NCBI RefSeq assembly: GCF_046365375.1
Contig: NZ_JBKEIT010000010.1
Location: forward strand, 62,001 to 126,000
Length of the DNA stretch: 64,000 bases
Direction: 5' to 3'
Origin: Butyricimonas muris
Lineage (GTDB): Bacteria; Bacteroidota; Bacteroidia; Bacteroidales; Marinifilaceae
The translations under genes were made by a program, and so were the position numbers. Shown piece by piece: positions 15,640-24,305 of this stretch; the stretch's first letter is position 1, and each line of letters starts with the position of its first letter. The notes under the pieces are model-generated. The model worked only from the letters and a program-made list of their open reading frames with translations, was not told where the DNA came from and did no database searches.

Positions 15640-16848
15640 TTACGATTTGACAATTTTATTCACGAGGTATCGTACCGGGAAATGCGAGGCGATGTACCCG
15701 ATGGCAATGACCGTGAGCATGATAATCAATATATCCGAGGCAACGACTTTCACGGGGTAAGCGTTGATGATGTAACTGCCGTTACCGAGGGTAATGAAAC
15801 CGTAATATTCTTGCAGCAGGCAAAGTCCGGTTCCGATGATAAGTCCGGCGAAAGCCCCGACTCCCGTGATTAGGTTCCCCTCCAGTTTAAAGATTGAAAC
15901 GAGTTTCTCTTTTGTCATTCCTAGGGCTTGATAGACGCCAATATCTTCTTTCTTGTCTATAATCAACATTGAAACGGAGCCCACGATATTGAATGAGGCG
16001 ATTAGTAGGATAAACAACAAGATTAGGAATACCGCGAGTTTCTCGGATTTCATCATGGCATAGAACGAACGGTTGAGGTCATACTTGTCGAGTACCTTGT
16101 ATTTTGTTCCCACTTTCGTCGCGAGTGATGTTTTGAAAGACGCGAGGTTGTCAGGGTTTTTCAGTTTAATCTCTATTTTGGATATTTCACCCGGAACCCC
16201 GAATAATTTTCTCGCGGTTTCTATTCCGGTAATCACGTATTTCCCGTCGATATCCTGTTGCGCGGAGAATATTCCAATCGGGTATATCCTTTGACTGTTC
16301 AATGCCGACATGGATGCCGACGACGCGGTTTTGTCCGGGTAATAGAATGTTACCGGTGATTGCATGCCAAGGCGGGTTCGCAAGGCGGCGGCAATACCGT
16401 ACCCGAGTACCACGGTTGGTTTGTCTTCTTCTTCAAGACTGAATTTCCCGCTAATGATGGTGGGGGCAATTCCCGCGTGGAGGGCGTAATCTTCCTCGAC
16501 TCCTTTCACTATCACGGGGACAAGTTTATCACCGAATTTTACCAGTGAATTTTCTTCCACGACGGCATCGAAAGACGCGATGCCGGGCATGTTTTCCAAC
16601 TGTTCCAGTAGCAGGGAGTCGGTGGCGACGAATTTTCCTTGCGCGGGAGAAACCGTCAGGTCGGGAGTGAAGCTATCTGTTACCGTGGTGAGTAACGTGT
16701 CGATGCCATTGAAGACAGAAAGTACGACAATCAACGCGGTCGTGCCTATCATAACTCCTACCATACTGATGATAGAAATGATATTTATGGCGTTCTGTTT
16801 CTTTTTAGAGAACAGGTACCTCCGGGCAATGAATATCGACAGTTTCAT
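15640..16848 (-). CDS. FtsX-family ABC permease, LolC/LolE-like
   Basis: 402 aa: an N-terminal membrane helix (about 20-45), a large periplasmic MacB-PCD-like domain (about 50-265) and three C-terminal helices (about 275-395), the standard LolC/E topology. The N-terminal FIARRYLFSKKKQNAINIIS is typical. It is inferred to extract lipoproteins from the inner membrane; the ATPase partner LolD is not adjacent. It lies 13 bp after rbfA in the same operon and is followed without a gap by the PPIase. Confidence 0.88.
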   Translation of the reverse strand: MKLSIFIARRYLFSKKKQNAINIISIISMVGVMIGTTALIVVLSVFNGIDTLLTTVTDSFTPDLTVSPAQGKFVATDSLLLEQLENMPGIASFDAVVEENSLVKFGDKLVPVIVKGVEEDYALHAGIAPTIISGKFSLEEEDKPTVVLGYGIAAALRTRLGMQSPVTFYYPDKTASSASMSALNSQRIYPIGIFSAQQDIDGKYVITGIETARKLFGVPGEISKIEIKLKNPDNLASFKTSLATKVGTKYKVLDKYDLNRSFYAMMKSEKLAVFLILLFILLIASFNIVGSVSMLIIDKKEDIGVYQALGMTKEKLVSIFKLEGNLITGVGAFAGLIIGTGLCLLQEYYGFITLGNGSYIINAYPVKVVASDILIIMLTVIAIGYIASHFPVRYLVNKIVKS

Positions 16849-16861
16849 CGTGGACGGTTTT

Positions 16862-17200
16862 CTATTGCTTCAATAGATTGTCTATTTTATCTATATAGTC
16901 CAAGCTGTCATCCACGAAGAAACGTAATTCCGGGATGATACGCGTTTGCTTTCCGATTTTTTTCCCGAGGATAAAACGGATGTTTTTATTTTTCTCGTCC
17001 AGAATACCTAATACTTTCTCCGCGAGTTCCGACGGGAAAATACTCAAGTATACCCGGGCATACGACATGTCAGGGCTAACTCGCACGGCAGTAACGGATA
17101 ACATTGCACCTCCGGTGTATTCTTTACACTCTTTCTGAAACATTTCGCTTAAATCTCGTTGTATCAAACGCCCTACTTTATTTTGTCTTATAGTATCCAT
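16862..17200 (-). CDS. rbfA: Ribosome-binding factor A
   Basis: 112 aa with the KH-type RbfA fold: RLIQRDLSEMF, GGAMLSVTAVRVSPDMSYARVYLSI and RFILGKKIGKQTRIIPELRFFVDDSLDY, essentially a full-length member. It acts in 30S maturation and cold adaptation. The frame extends to 17368, but that part is the antisense of tRNA-Pro; the ATG at 17200 starts exactly where homologous sequence begins. It heads the rbfA-lolC/E-PPIase-vanZ-pheS series. Confidence 0.93.
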   Translation of the reverse strand: MDTIRQNKVGRLIQRDLSEMFQKECKEYTGGAMLSVTAVRVSPDMSYARVYLSIFPSELAEKVLGILDEKNKNIRFILGKKIGKQTRIIPELRFFVDDSLDYIDKIDNLLKQ

Positions 17201-17291
17201 ATCAAGAAAAAAATTGTTTGCTAAAAAAATTTCCACAAATATAGTGATTATAATTGATACTTTTATTATCTTTGCCCTCGCAAAACGGAAA

Positions 17292-17367
17292 CGAGATGTA
17301 GCGCAGTTGGTAGCGCGCCACGTTCGGGACGTGGAGGCCGCTGGTTCAAGTCCAGTCATCTCGACCA
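17292..17367 (+). tRNA. tRNA-Pro (CGG)
   Basis: A 76-nt cloverleaf including an encoded CCA: acceptor CGAGATG/CATCTCG, D-stem GCGC/GCGC, anticodon stem CCACG/CGTGG with loop TTCGGGA (anticodon CGG), and a T-arm with loop TTCAAGT. It reads proline CCG codons. It is followed immediately by an intrinsic terminator and diverges from rbfA. Confidence 0.95.
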
Positions 17368-17372
17368 AATAG

Positions 17373-17409
17373 GAAAGAACGCTTGTGAAGGCGTTCTTTC
17401 TGTTTTTTA
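17373..17409 (+). terminator. Terminator after tRNA-Pro
   Basis: GAAAGAACGC (17373-17382) pairs with GCGTTCTTTC (17391-17400) around an 8-nt loop, followed by TGTTTTTT. Confidence 0.9.
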
Positions 17410-17463
17410 TATTCTCGAAAATAATACGTACATTGCATAACGATTTTAGGATGTAGATTCGTT

Positions 17464-18927
17464 ATGATTGATATTCAAGTAAAGCTGCATGACAGATACT
17501 CCGTGGAGTTTAAGGTGGGTTACGTGGTAGATCGTGACCGGGAGGAGAACGAGTTCAGAATGGACACGTGGTTTTTCGTGCCTCATAGTCTTGGTATCAG
17601 TGCATCAACTTACTCGAAAGATGATTTTTACAAGGACGTGCGTTCTAACGTGAGGCTAATTACCCCGATTTATTCGTTGGAGGAAATCGCGGAGGGTGAG
17701 TGGACCCCTTTCGTGTTTCTGGAGGATGCGTTTCAACATCTGGTAGAGGAACGCACGAGGGAGTCTGTCGAAACTTACGAATACCAAATCAAGATGTTCA
17801 CCTCGATATTCAAAAGTGCCTTGCGGGGGAACGTGAATAAGGCGATTCATCACGAGGTGGAAGGGAATGAACGGGGATTGATGGTAGGGCACTATGTGGC
17901 TTGTGTTCGGATTATTGCCCGTCGTTATCGGGAGTTGAAAAAGATTGTTCATGTACAGGGTTTGCCGAAAGAAGCGTTGAATTATTTTTCTTTCGGGGAC
18001 GAGTATCTCTCCAATCTGATTGAATTTCACACGTTTCGCTTATTGGACGGGTTGAAAGAGGTTGACGTGGAATGTTACGAGCGCAAGGAGGGTAAATTGC
18101 TGGAACTGGTGCATGAAGAGATTACCTACAAGAAGAAGCATGGTTATCCGGTAGCGGAGAAAGATAGTCGGGATCAGAACCGGACAGTGATTTATCGGCG
18201 GGGGATATTGAAGAAATACGCGGAAAGTGATCTTTTCTTGAAGGCATCGAAAAAACGGGACGGGGTATTGGTCGAGCAGATATATTATAGTTTGGCAGCC
18301 GGGCTCTCGATGATATTTGCCACGGTAATCGCGTTCTCGTTTCAAAAGAAGTACGGCAATTTTACCATGCCCTTGTTCGTGGCTTTGGTCGTGAGTTATA
18401 TGTTGAAAGACAGGATCAAGGAATTGATGCGATTCTATTTTGCCCACCGCTTGGGAAAGAATTATTTTGACCGGAAAACGAAGATCAGTATGGGGGATAA
18501 GGTGGTCGGTCAGATCAAAGACGGGGTGGATTTTATATCGGAAAATAAGGTGCCGGAAGAAATTATTAACCGACGGGCACGTACTGATCTCTTGGCTGCC
18601 GACAACCGATACGCGGGTGAGAAGATTATTCTCTACCGGAAATGGATACAGTTGGACGCGGAAATTTTAGGTGAATATAGTCAATATGACATTTCGGGAG
18701 TAAACGAGATTATCCGCTTTGATTTGGGAAATTTTGCCCGGAAGATGGATGAGCACGCTTATGAACTTTATGTTCCGGAGGGGGATTCGGGTTACACGGC
18801 AATCAAGGGAGAGAAAATTTACTACGTCAATTTCCTGATTCAATTGCGACACGAGGGAAACGTCGATTACAGGCGTTTCCGTCTGATGATTACCCGTGAT
18901 GGGATACGGGAAATTCAAAACTTATAG
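17464..18927 (+). CDS. Uncharacterised membrane protein
   Basis: 487 aa. A long N-terminal soluble part (about 1-270, rich in charged helices, with ELKKIVHVQGLPKEALNYF) is followed by two adjacent membrane helices (YYSLAAGLSMIFATVIAF and MPLFVALVVSYML, about 275-320), then KDRIKELMRFYFAHRLGKNYFDRKTKI (split here) and a C-terminal soluble domain ending REIQNL. No known domain is recognised. It is a single gene between tRNA-Pro and speA, with no predicted export signal, and GC like the housekeeping genes, so it is probably core genome. Confidence 0.7.
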   Translation: MIDIQVKLHDRYSVEFKVGYVVDRDREENEFRMDTWFFVPHSLGISASTYSKDDFYKDVRSNVRLITPIYSLEEIAEGEWTPFVFLEDAFQHLVEERTRESVETYEYQIKMFTSIFKSALRGNVNKAIHHEVEGNERGLMVGHYVACVRIIARRYRELKKIVHVQGLPKEALNYFSFGDEYLSNLIEFHTFRLLDGLKEVDVECYERKEGKLLELVHEEITYKKKHGYPVAEKDSRDQNRTVIYRRGILKKYAESDLFLKASKKRDGVLVEQIYYSLAAGLSMIFATVIAFSFQKKYGNFTMPLFVALVVSYMLKDRIKELMRFYFAHRLGKNYFDRKTKISMGDKVVGQIKDGVDFISENKVPEEIINRRARTDLLAADNRYAGEKIILYRKWIQLDAEILGEYSQYDISGVNEIIRFDLGNFARKMDEHAYELYVPEGDSGYTAIKGEKIYYVNFLIQLRHEGNVDYRRFRLMITRDGIREIQNL

Positions 18928-18936
18928 GAATCAATC

Positions 18937-19042
18937 AGTTTATAAAGTTTATTATTCACGGCAGCATGGCTGCCGATAGATATAATCCGAAGGACACCCG
19001 TTACTTTATAAACCTTATAAACTTTATGAACTTTATAAACTC
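18937..19042. mobile_element. 9-mer inverted-pair element (copy ii)
   Basis: A short left arm (GTTTATAAAGTTTAT, 18938-18952) and a longer right arm (19003-19042; TTTATAAAC, CTTATAAAC, TTTATGAAC units) face each other. The core contains the palindrome GGCAGCATGGCTGCC (18960-18974). It lies directly after the stop of the membrane protein and before speA. Confidence 0.55.
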
Positions 19043-19060
19043 ATATATAAAAATATATTG

Positions 19061-19068
19061 TAGCTTTG
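19061..19068 (+). promoter_or_regulatory. -7 box upstream of speA
   Basis: TAGCTTTG matches TAnnTTTG exactly, 35 bp before the chosen speA start codon. No good -33 element is seen at the usual spacing. Confidence 0.45.
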
Positions 19069-19103
19069 CGGGACAATCAACCTTAAAGATCTTTAGAATA
19101 GAA

Positions 19104-20996
19104 ATGAGAAAATGGAGCATTGACGATTCAGCAGAACTGTACAATATCAACGGTTGGGGGCTGAACTATTTTTCGATTAACGAGAAAGGACACGTGACGG
19201 TAACACCGAAAGTAGGAGGACCAAGGATTGACATCAAAGAATTGATGGAGGAACTTCAGGTGAGAGATGTGTCCGCTCCCGTGTTATTACGGTTCCCGGA
19301 TATTCTGGATAACCGGATCGAAAAAATCTCAAGTTGTTTCCAGGCGGCTGCCACGGAATATGGTTACACGGGGAAAAATTTTATAATTTACCCGATCAAG
19401 GTAAACCAGATGCGTCCGGTCGTGGAGGAGATTGTAAGTCATGGGACGAAATATAATATCGGTCTTGAGGCTGGTTCCAAACCGGAACTGCATGCCGTGC
19501 TATCCATCGATATTGACGATGATGCCATGATTATCTGTAACGGGTACAAGGACGAGAACTACATCGAGCTGGCCTTGTTGGCACAGAAGATGGGGCGGAA
19601 TATTTACCTCGTGGTCGAGAAGTTGAACGAGTTGAGGAATATAGCCGCGATATCCAAGCGCCTGAAAATTCGTCCGAATATCGGCATCCGGATTAAATTG
19701 GCAAGTTCCGGTAGCGGAAAGTGGGAAGAGTCCGGGGGTGACGTCAGCAAATTCGGCTTGAACTCCAGTGAATTGTTGGAAGCGCTCGACGTCCTGCAAA
19801 AGAACAAGATGACCGATTGCCTGAAACTGATTCATTTCCATATCGGAAGTCAGGTAACGAACATTCGCCGTATCAAAACGGCATTGAAAGAGGCATCCCA
19901 ATTCTACGTGCAATTAAAAAACATGGGATACAATATACATTTCGTGGACATCGGGGGCGGACTGGGTGTTGATTATGACGGGACTCGTTCCGCTACAAGT
20001 GGCAATAGCATGAACTACTCGATTCAAGAGTACGTGAACGATGCCGTTTCCGCTCTGGTGGATGCTTGCGAGAAGAATGAATTGGAACAGCCGAATATCA
20101 TTACCGAGTCGGGACGCTCCTTGACGGCGCATCACTCCGTGTTGATTTTCGAGGCATTGGCAAGCACGAGCCTGCCGGCTTTTGACGAGAACGAGGAGAT
20201 TGCCGAGGATGCCCATGAACTGGTGAAAGAATTGTATGACCTTTGGGAGAACTTGAACCAGCCCCGCTTAATCGAAACGTGGCATGATGCCATGCAGATT
20301 CGTGAGGATGGCTTGGGATTGTTCAATCTCGGGTTGATTGATTTGCATACCCGTGCCCAGATCGAACGTTTGTTCTGGTCGGTAGCCCGTGATGTATATG
20401 ATATGGCGGTGAACACGAAACATTCACCGGACGAATTAAAGAAAATCTCCAAGTTATTGCCGGATAAATATTTTTGTAATTTCTCGTTGTTCCAGTCGTT
20501 GCCTGATTCATGGGCGATAGACCAGATTTTCCCGATCATACCGATTTCCCGTTTAAATGAACAGCCGACGAAATCGGCAACTTTACAGGATATCACTTGC
20601 GACTCCGATGGGAAGATAGATAATTTTATCTCTACGCGTAATTTCTCGTACCACCTTCCGGTACATGACTTGAACGGGAAGGAACCTTATTATTTCGGGG
20701 TATTCCTCGTTGGGGCTTACCAGGAGATTCTGGGAGATTTGCACAACTTGTTCGGGGACACGAATGCCGTTCATATTAAGGTGAAAGGTGATGAGTACGT
20801 GATTGATAAGGTAATCGAAGGGGAAACCGTCGCAGATGTATTGGAATACGTGCAGTTTATGCCGAAGAAAATGGCTAGAACCGTCGAGGTATGGGTAACG
20901 AGTTCCGTGAAGAAAGGAATTATCTCGGCAGAAGAAGGACGTGAGTTCTTGTCAAATTACCGTTCCGGATTGTACGGGTATACCTATTTGGAATAA
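19104..20996 (+). CDS. speA: Biosynthetic arginine decarboxylase
   Basis: 630 aa, the normal length for the PLP-dependent ODC/alanine-racemase-fold enzyme. Landmarks are the PLP lysine in YPIKVNQ (about Lys99), HFHIGSQ, VDIGGGLGVDYDG and a C-terminal FNGQ-like ACT-type region (GVFLVGAYQEILGDLHNLFG). It converts arginine to agmatine, the first step of polyamine synthesis; agmatinase is encoded at 24306-25169 on the other strand. The frame extends to 18966 through a repeat element, but homology begins at the ATG 19104 (MRKWSIDDSAELYNINGWG). Confidence 0.95.
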   Translation: MRKWSIDDSAELYNINGWGLNYFSINEKGHVTVTPKVGGPRIDIKELMEELQVRDVSAPVLLRFPDILDNRIEKISSCFQAAATEYGYTGKNFIIYPIKVNQMRPVVEEIVSHGTKYNIGLEAGSKPELHAVLSIDIDDDAMIICNGYKDENYIELALLAQKMGRNIYLVVEKLNELRNIAAISKRLKIRPNIGIRIKLASSGSGKWEESGGDVSKFGLNSSELLEALDVLQKNKMTDCLKLIHFHIGSQVTNIRRIKTALKEASQFYVQLKNMGYNIHFVDIGGGLGVDYDGTRSATSGNSMNYSIQEYVNDAVSALVDACEKNELEQPNIITESGRSLTAHHSVLIFEALASTSLPAFDENEEIAEDAHELVKELYDLWENLNQPRLIETWHDAMQIREDGLGLFNLGLIDLHTRAQIERLFWSVARDVYDMAVNTKHSPDELKKISKLLPDKYFCNFSLFQSLPDSWAIDQIFPIIPISRLNEQPTKSATLQDITCDSDGKIDNFISTRNFSYHLPVHDLNGKEPYYFGVFLVGAYQEILGDLHNLFGDTNAVHIKVKGDEYVIDKVIEGETVADVLEYVQFMPKKMARTVEVWVTSSVKKGIISAEEGREFLSNYRSGLYGYTYLE

Positions 20997-21022
20997 GCAG
21001 AATATAATTTTCGAAATATAGA

Positions 21023-21070
21023 AGGTCGTGTTAGTTATCTCATTGTAGATGTTGACACGATCTTTTTTTT
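21023..21070 (+). terminator. Terminator after speA
   Basis: AGGTCGTGT (21023-21031) pairs with ACACGATCT (21055-21063) with one wobble and runs into T8. Confidence 0.85.
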
Positions 21071-21174
21071 GTGAAAACGCAATTCTGGAAGTGTTAAAGC
21101 GAAAAACAACACTATTGATAACTAGAGTGTTGTGGTTATTCTGATATTTAACACTATTAAAAGTGGTGCAAACG

Positions 21175-21205
21175 TTTGTAGGTAAAAAAAGATTTTATAG
21201 TTTAG
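21175..21205 (+). promoter_or_regulatory. Promoter of RNA element A
   Basis: TTTG (21175-21178), a spacer of exactly 19 bp, then TAGTTTAG (21198-21205), one mismatch from TAnnTTTG. The predicted transcription start is near 21211, just before the conserved RNA element. Confidence 0.5.
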
Positions 21206-21211
21206 CAACGG

Positions 21212-21322
21212 TGAAAGAAAAAAAGCCTCGTGCTGTCACAGCAGGAGGCAACCAATAACAAATTTATGAAAAAAAATCGAAGTCTCTTTTGAAATCCGAT
21301 ACAAAGGTATCGGCTTTTCTTT
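21212..21322 (+). ncRNA. Structured RNA element A with mini-ORF and terminator
   Basis: Three parts in order: a hairpin 21225-21249 (GCCTCGTGCTG, loop TCA, CAGCAGGAGGC, one G-G mismatch); a mini-ORF 21266-21292 encoding MKKNRSLF, preceded by CAATAACAAATTT; and a terminator-type hairpin CCGATAC/GTATCGG (21296-21313) followed by CTTTTCTTT. A second copy lies 460 bp downstream, where changed bases in both stems are compensated, so the structures are probably real RNA. It could be an attenuator-like leader or a small RNA; no gene follows on this strand. The rest of 20997-21883 holds no gene I can support. Confidence 0.55.
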
Positions 21323-21685
21323 ATATATGAAAATTCTTATAGTTAAATTTCCATTATATAGATTAATCATTGAAATCTATAGTAGTAAACGTATTTCTCG
21401 ACGAAAGGTTTCACTATGTACTGAAATAATCCCTTAAAAAAATCAATTGTATTCTCGGGAAGAACCTGCTATTCTGCCGTAGCCGAACTGTTGCTTCGCC
21501 GTGGCACAGCTATCCCGGAGTATGGTTGGTCTGTTTGAGTTCTGGGCGGGCTCTGGAAAAGGTGAATTATTACCTTATTAATAGAGTTTGAATACGGTTG
21601 GAATTAGGTGTTAATACAGTCCCGGTTTGCCTAGGAAAAAAAACGCTCCCGTGTACTTTGGATGTGTACAGGGTAAAATAAAAAT

Positions 21686-21776
21686 GGTCCGCGCTGTCTC
21701 AGCGGGGACCCAAAATACCAATAACAAATTTATGAAAAAAAATCGAAGTCTCTCTTTGAATACTGATACAAAGGTA
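21686..21776 (+). ncRNA. Structured RNA element B (diverged second copy)
   Basis: A copy of element A: hairpin GGTCCGCGCTG/CAGCGGGGACC (21686-21710), then AATAACAAATTTATGAAAA and the same MKKNRSL coding start (ATG 21732), then CTGATAC/GTATCAG (21753-21770). Stem changes are paired (CCTC/GAGG to GTCC/GGAC; CCG/CGG to CTG/CAG). The mini-ORF has lost its early stop and runs to 21866, and the T tract after the last hairpin is weak, so this copy may be decayed or differently used. Confidence 0.5.
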
Positions 21777-21883
21777 TCAGGTTTTCATCGTAACCGAGTG
21801 ACGTTTCCGTTAAGTTTCGGTTACATGATAATTTATTCAAATTGTATGCCTATATACGTCAATTAAACGTAAAGGTTTCATAA

Positions 21884-22960
21884 TTAATCAAAATCAAACC
21901 TTAATTGTAATGGTCCTTCAATAGATGTCGCCTCGAAAGGATTTGATACAGAGAGTCCTATGAGTCTAATCCTAAATTGAGTAAGTTCTAATTCCCGGAG
22001 TAATTTTTTTGCCAGAGGGAGAATTTCTTTTAAAGTTTTCAGTTCATATGCCACGCTGGCACTACGTGTTTTTTGAGAAAAGTCGTGGAATTTTATTTTT
22101 AGCGTGAGGGTATGTCCCTTGAAACCGGATGTTTCTAGCCTGTGTATAAGTTCAACTGCCACGTGGTACAACTCGATGATAACGGCGATATAGTTTGTCA
22201 AGTCGTTGTCGAAGGTACTTTCGCAACCCACTGATTTGCGGATACGTTCGGGGGAAACAATTCGAGGGTCTATTCCATGCGCGAAATCGTGGTATAGAGC
22301 CCCGTTTTTCCCGAAATTGCGAGCGAGAAAAGCCGCAGAACATTTGCGAAGGTCTGCCCCCGTGTGTATTCCTAGCGAATGCATTTTTCGGGCGGTAACT
22401 TTCCCGATACCCCAAAAAGCTTCTATGGGTAATTTCGCTATAAAATCGGCAGCCCGTTCGGGATGTATCGTGTATAACCCGTCTGGCTTACGGTAATCGG
22501 AGGCGATCTTGGCAAGGAATTTATTGTAGGATACTCCCGCGGAGGCTATCAAACCGAGCTTTTCTTTTATTTCCCGCTTTATTTCCCGGGCGACATCCAC
22601 GGCAAGGGTGATGCCTTTTTTGTTCTCCGTGACATCGAGAAATGCCTCGTCAAGCGCCAGCGGTTCGATGATATCGGTATATTCCCGGAATATTTCATGT
22701 ATTTGGTGGGAAACGGATTTATAATGTTCCATGCCGGAAGAGACAAAGATCAAATCCGGGCAAAGTTGTTTGGCTTTCATGGACGACATGGCAGAGCGTA
22801 CGCCATAACGTCGAGCCTCATAACTGGCAGCTGCCACGACTCCCCTTTTCTCCGCTCTTCCCACGGCAAGAGGCTTTCCCCGGTATTCCGGGTGATCCCG
22901 TTGCTCTATGGAAGCATAGAACGCGTCCATATCAATATGAATGATTTTCTTGTTTTCCAT
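21884..22960 (-). CDS. dinB: DNA polymerase IV (Y-family)
   Basis: 358 aa from ATG 22960. Y-family polymerase motifs: IIHIDMDAFYASIEQ (metal-binding Asp, about 5-19), VAAASYEARRYGV, PLALDEAFLDVT (catalytic Asp-Glu), and two HhH segments (FWGIGKVTARKMHSLGI; FGKNGALYHDFAHGID). It performs error-prone lesion bypass. The frame extends 10 codons upstream to 22990, but family similarity starts at MENKK. It is a single gene. No LexA-type operator was recognised upstream. Confidence 0.95.
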   Translation of the reverse strand: MENKKIIHIDMDAFYASIEQRDHPEYRGKPLAVGRAEKRGVVAAASYEARRYGVRSAMSSMKAKQLCPDLIFVSSGMEHYKSVSHQIHEIFREYTDIIEPLALDEAFLDVTENKKGITLAVDVAREIKREIKEKLGLIASAGVSYNKFLAKIASDYRKPDGLYTIHPERAADFIAKLPIEAFWGIGKVTARKMHSLGIHTGADLRKCSAAFLARNFGKNGALYHDFAHGIDPRIVSPERIRKSVGCESTFDNDLTNYIAVIIELYHVAVELIHRLETSGFKGHTLTLKIKFHDFSQKTRSASVAYELKTLKEILPLAKKLLRELELTQFRIRLIGLSVSNPFEATSIEGPLQLRFDFD

Positions 22961-23089
22961 CTCCCGTTTTCGAAAAGTAAATATAGGCAATTTCTTGGAT
23001 AGTTGAAAGAATATACCCGGAAGAATGGGTGGGGAATTTTACCCCTTGACGGTGTAGAGATTTTCCGCAAAAATGCGTTATAAATGAAG

Positions 23090-23118
23090 AGGCTGTCTAA
23101 AAAGTAAATAGACAGCCT
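23090..23118. terminator. Bidirectional hairpin between dinB and the DHS-like gene
   Basis: AGGCTGTCTA (23090-23099) pairs with TAGACAGCCT (23109-23118). It probably ends the minus-strand DHS-like transcript; the T-rich tail is better on the plus strand (TTTTCTTTC) than on the minus. Confidence 0.55.
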
Positions 23119-23130
23119 TTTCTTTCTTCA

Positions 23131-24153
23131 TTATTTCAGGAATAATTTATTCCAATTTTTATATTCTCTTTCTTTCCAAGGTCCGTTGTGATAAACGTAA
23201 CTTGCGATAGCGGGGATAACGGTTGTACCTTCGGCGTAAACCATTTGCTCGTAGGTAACGTCGACTTTACCCCAAGAGCAGGCTTCTTTCAAGGTTGAAG
23301 AAGAGCATGCTCCGTCGCGAACGTCAGCCACGGTGATTTGGATGGCGTATTTGTGCATAGGCACGTCGAAACCTAAGATTTCAGCACAGACTACGGTGTC
23401 TTGTGCGAAGTTCTTCGGGGTTCCGCCACCGACCATGAACAGTCCGGTAGTACCAGCCTTGATCTTGATTTGGGTCAGTTCAACGAAGTCCTTTACCGAG
23501 TCAATCGACAGGTGTTTGTCGGGGTGTTCCCATTGGTGTTTACCGATACCGAATCCCGCGCTACAGTCTGAGAATGCCGGGCAGAAGATGGGTACACCAC
23601 ATTCATAGCAAGTTTGGATCAAGCTGTCTTTTTTCACGGCGTGTCCCTCGTGTAACCATTTCCCGATTTCCCAGATAAATTCACGTGATGAATAAGGACG
23701 GGGTTCCAAGTTGTTGGCGATCTCGTAAGTCGTGTGGTCGCAAGCTTGTAATTCCTCCTCGTCGATGAACGTATCGTAAATACGGTCAATGTAAAGTTCT
23801 CTCAATTGCATGTCAGGCACGTCCTGGTGTCCCTTGTAGTGTTTGAAACCCAGAGCCTCGAACAAGTCCATGTCGATGATAGATGCCCCGGTAGAAACTA
23901 CCACGTCAACCATTTTGTTGCGAACCATATCCACATATACCTGCATACATCCGGCAGCACTTGTACTTCCGGCAATGGTAAGAATATTAGTACACTCTTT
24001 CTCTCCAACCATCATCATCAGGATATCAGTTGCTCTGGCAGTATCGCGAGAGGTGAAGGACATATCGCGCATCGCGTCGATCAATTGGGTTGAGTCATAC
24101 GATTTGATGTCGATGTGTTTGATAGTGTCTTTTAATAAATCTTTCTTTTCCAT
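23131..24153 (-). CDS. Deoxyhypusine-synthase-like protein
   Basis: 340 aa, homologous to deoxyhypusine synthase: AGSTSAAGCM (NAD-binding, about 61-70), VVSTGASIIDMDLFEALGF, MVGGGTPKNFA (about 240-250), and SWGK with the catalytic-type lysine at 296. Bacteria lack eIF5A, so members of this family are thought to act as homospermidine synthase or in another NAD-dependent aminobutyl transfer. It stands beside agmatinase (153 bp apart, same strand), so a role in making longer polyamines from putrescine is likely (inference). Confidence 0.85.
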   Translation of the reverse strand: MEKKDLLKDTIKHIDIKSYDSTQLIDAMRDMSFTSRDTARATDILMMMVGEKECTNILTIAGSTSAAGCMQVYVDMVRNKMVDVVVSTGASIIDMDLFEALGFKHYKGHQDVPDMQLRELYIDRIYDTFIDEEELQACDHTTYEIANNLEPRPYSSREFIWEIGKWLHEGHAVKKDSLIQTCYECGVPIFCPAFSDCSAGFGIGKHQWEHPDKHLSIDSVKDFVELTQIKIKAGTTGLFMVGGGTPKNFAQDTVVCAEILGFDVPMHKYAIQITVADVRDGACSSSTLKEACSWGKVDVTYEQMVYAEGTTVIPAIASYVYHNGPWKEREYKNWNKLFLK

Positions 24154-24218
24154 TTTATTTATTTAAAAATATAAGGTACAATTATGAGGACCTTATTGAC
24201 TCAATTTCTTTATTTGTG

Positions 24219-24301
24219 ATTTATGATTTTAGATTTTGGATTCCAACCGCGCAAGGCTTACGCTTTTTTGAATCATAAATCGTAAATCATAAATCGTAAA
24301 T
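24219..24301. repeat. GATTTTA-type inverted-pair array between speB and the DHS-like gene
   Basis: 7-mer units (GATTTAT GATTTTA GATTTTG) at 24219-24243 face their reverse complements (AATCATAAATCGTAAATCAT...) at 24271-24300 around a core with GCGCAAGGCTTACGC. On the minus strand the array begins right after the speB stop codon. It belongs to the same family as the arrays at 43063, 43793, 44402, 45183, 56938 and 60176. Confidence 0.6.
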
Positions 24302-24305
24302 TGTT

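Noticed and set aside
17200..17368. N-terminal extension of RbfA by 56 residues.
   Set aside because: The extension is the antisense of tRNA-Pro and its flank.
21627..21866. 79-codon plus-strand frame.
   Set aside because: It runs through the hairpins of RNA element B; only the part from ATG 21732 corresponds to the mini-ORF of copy A, and the extension has no family resemblance.
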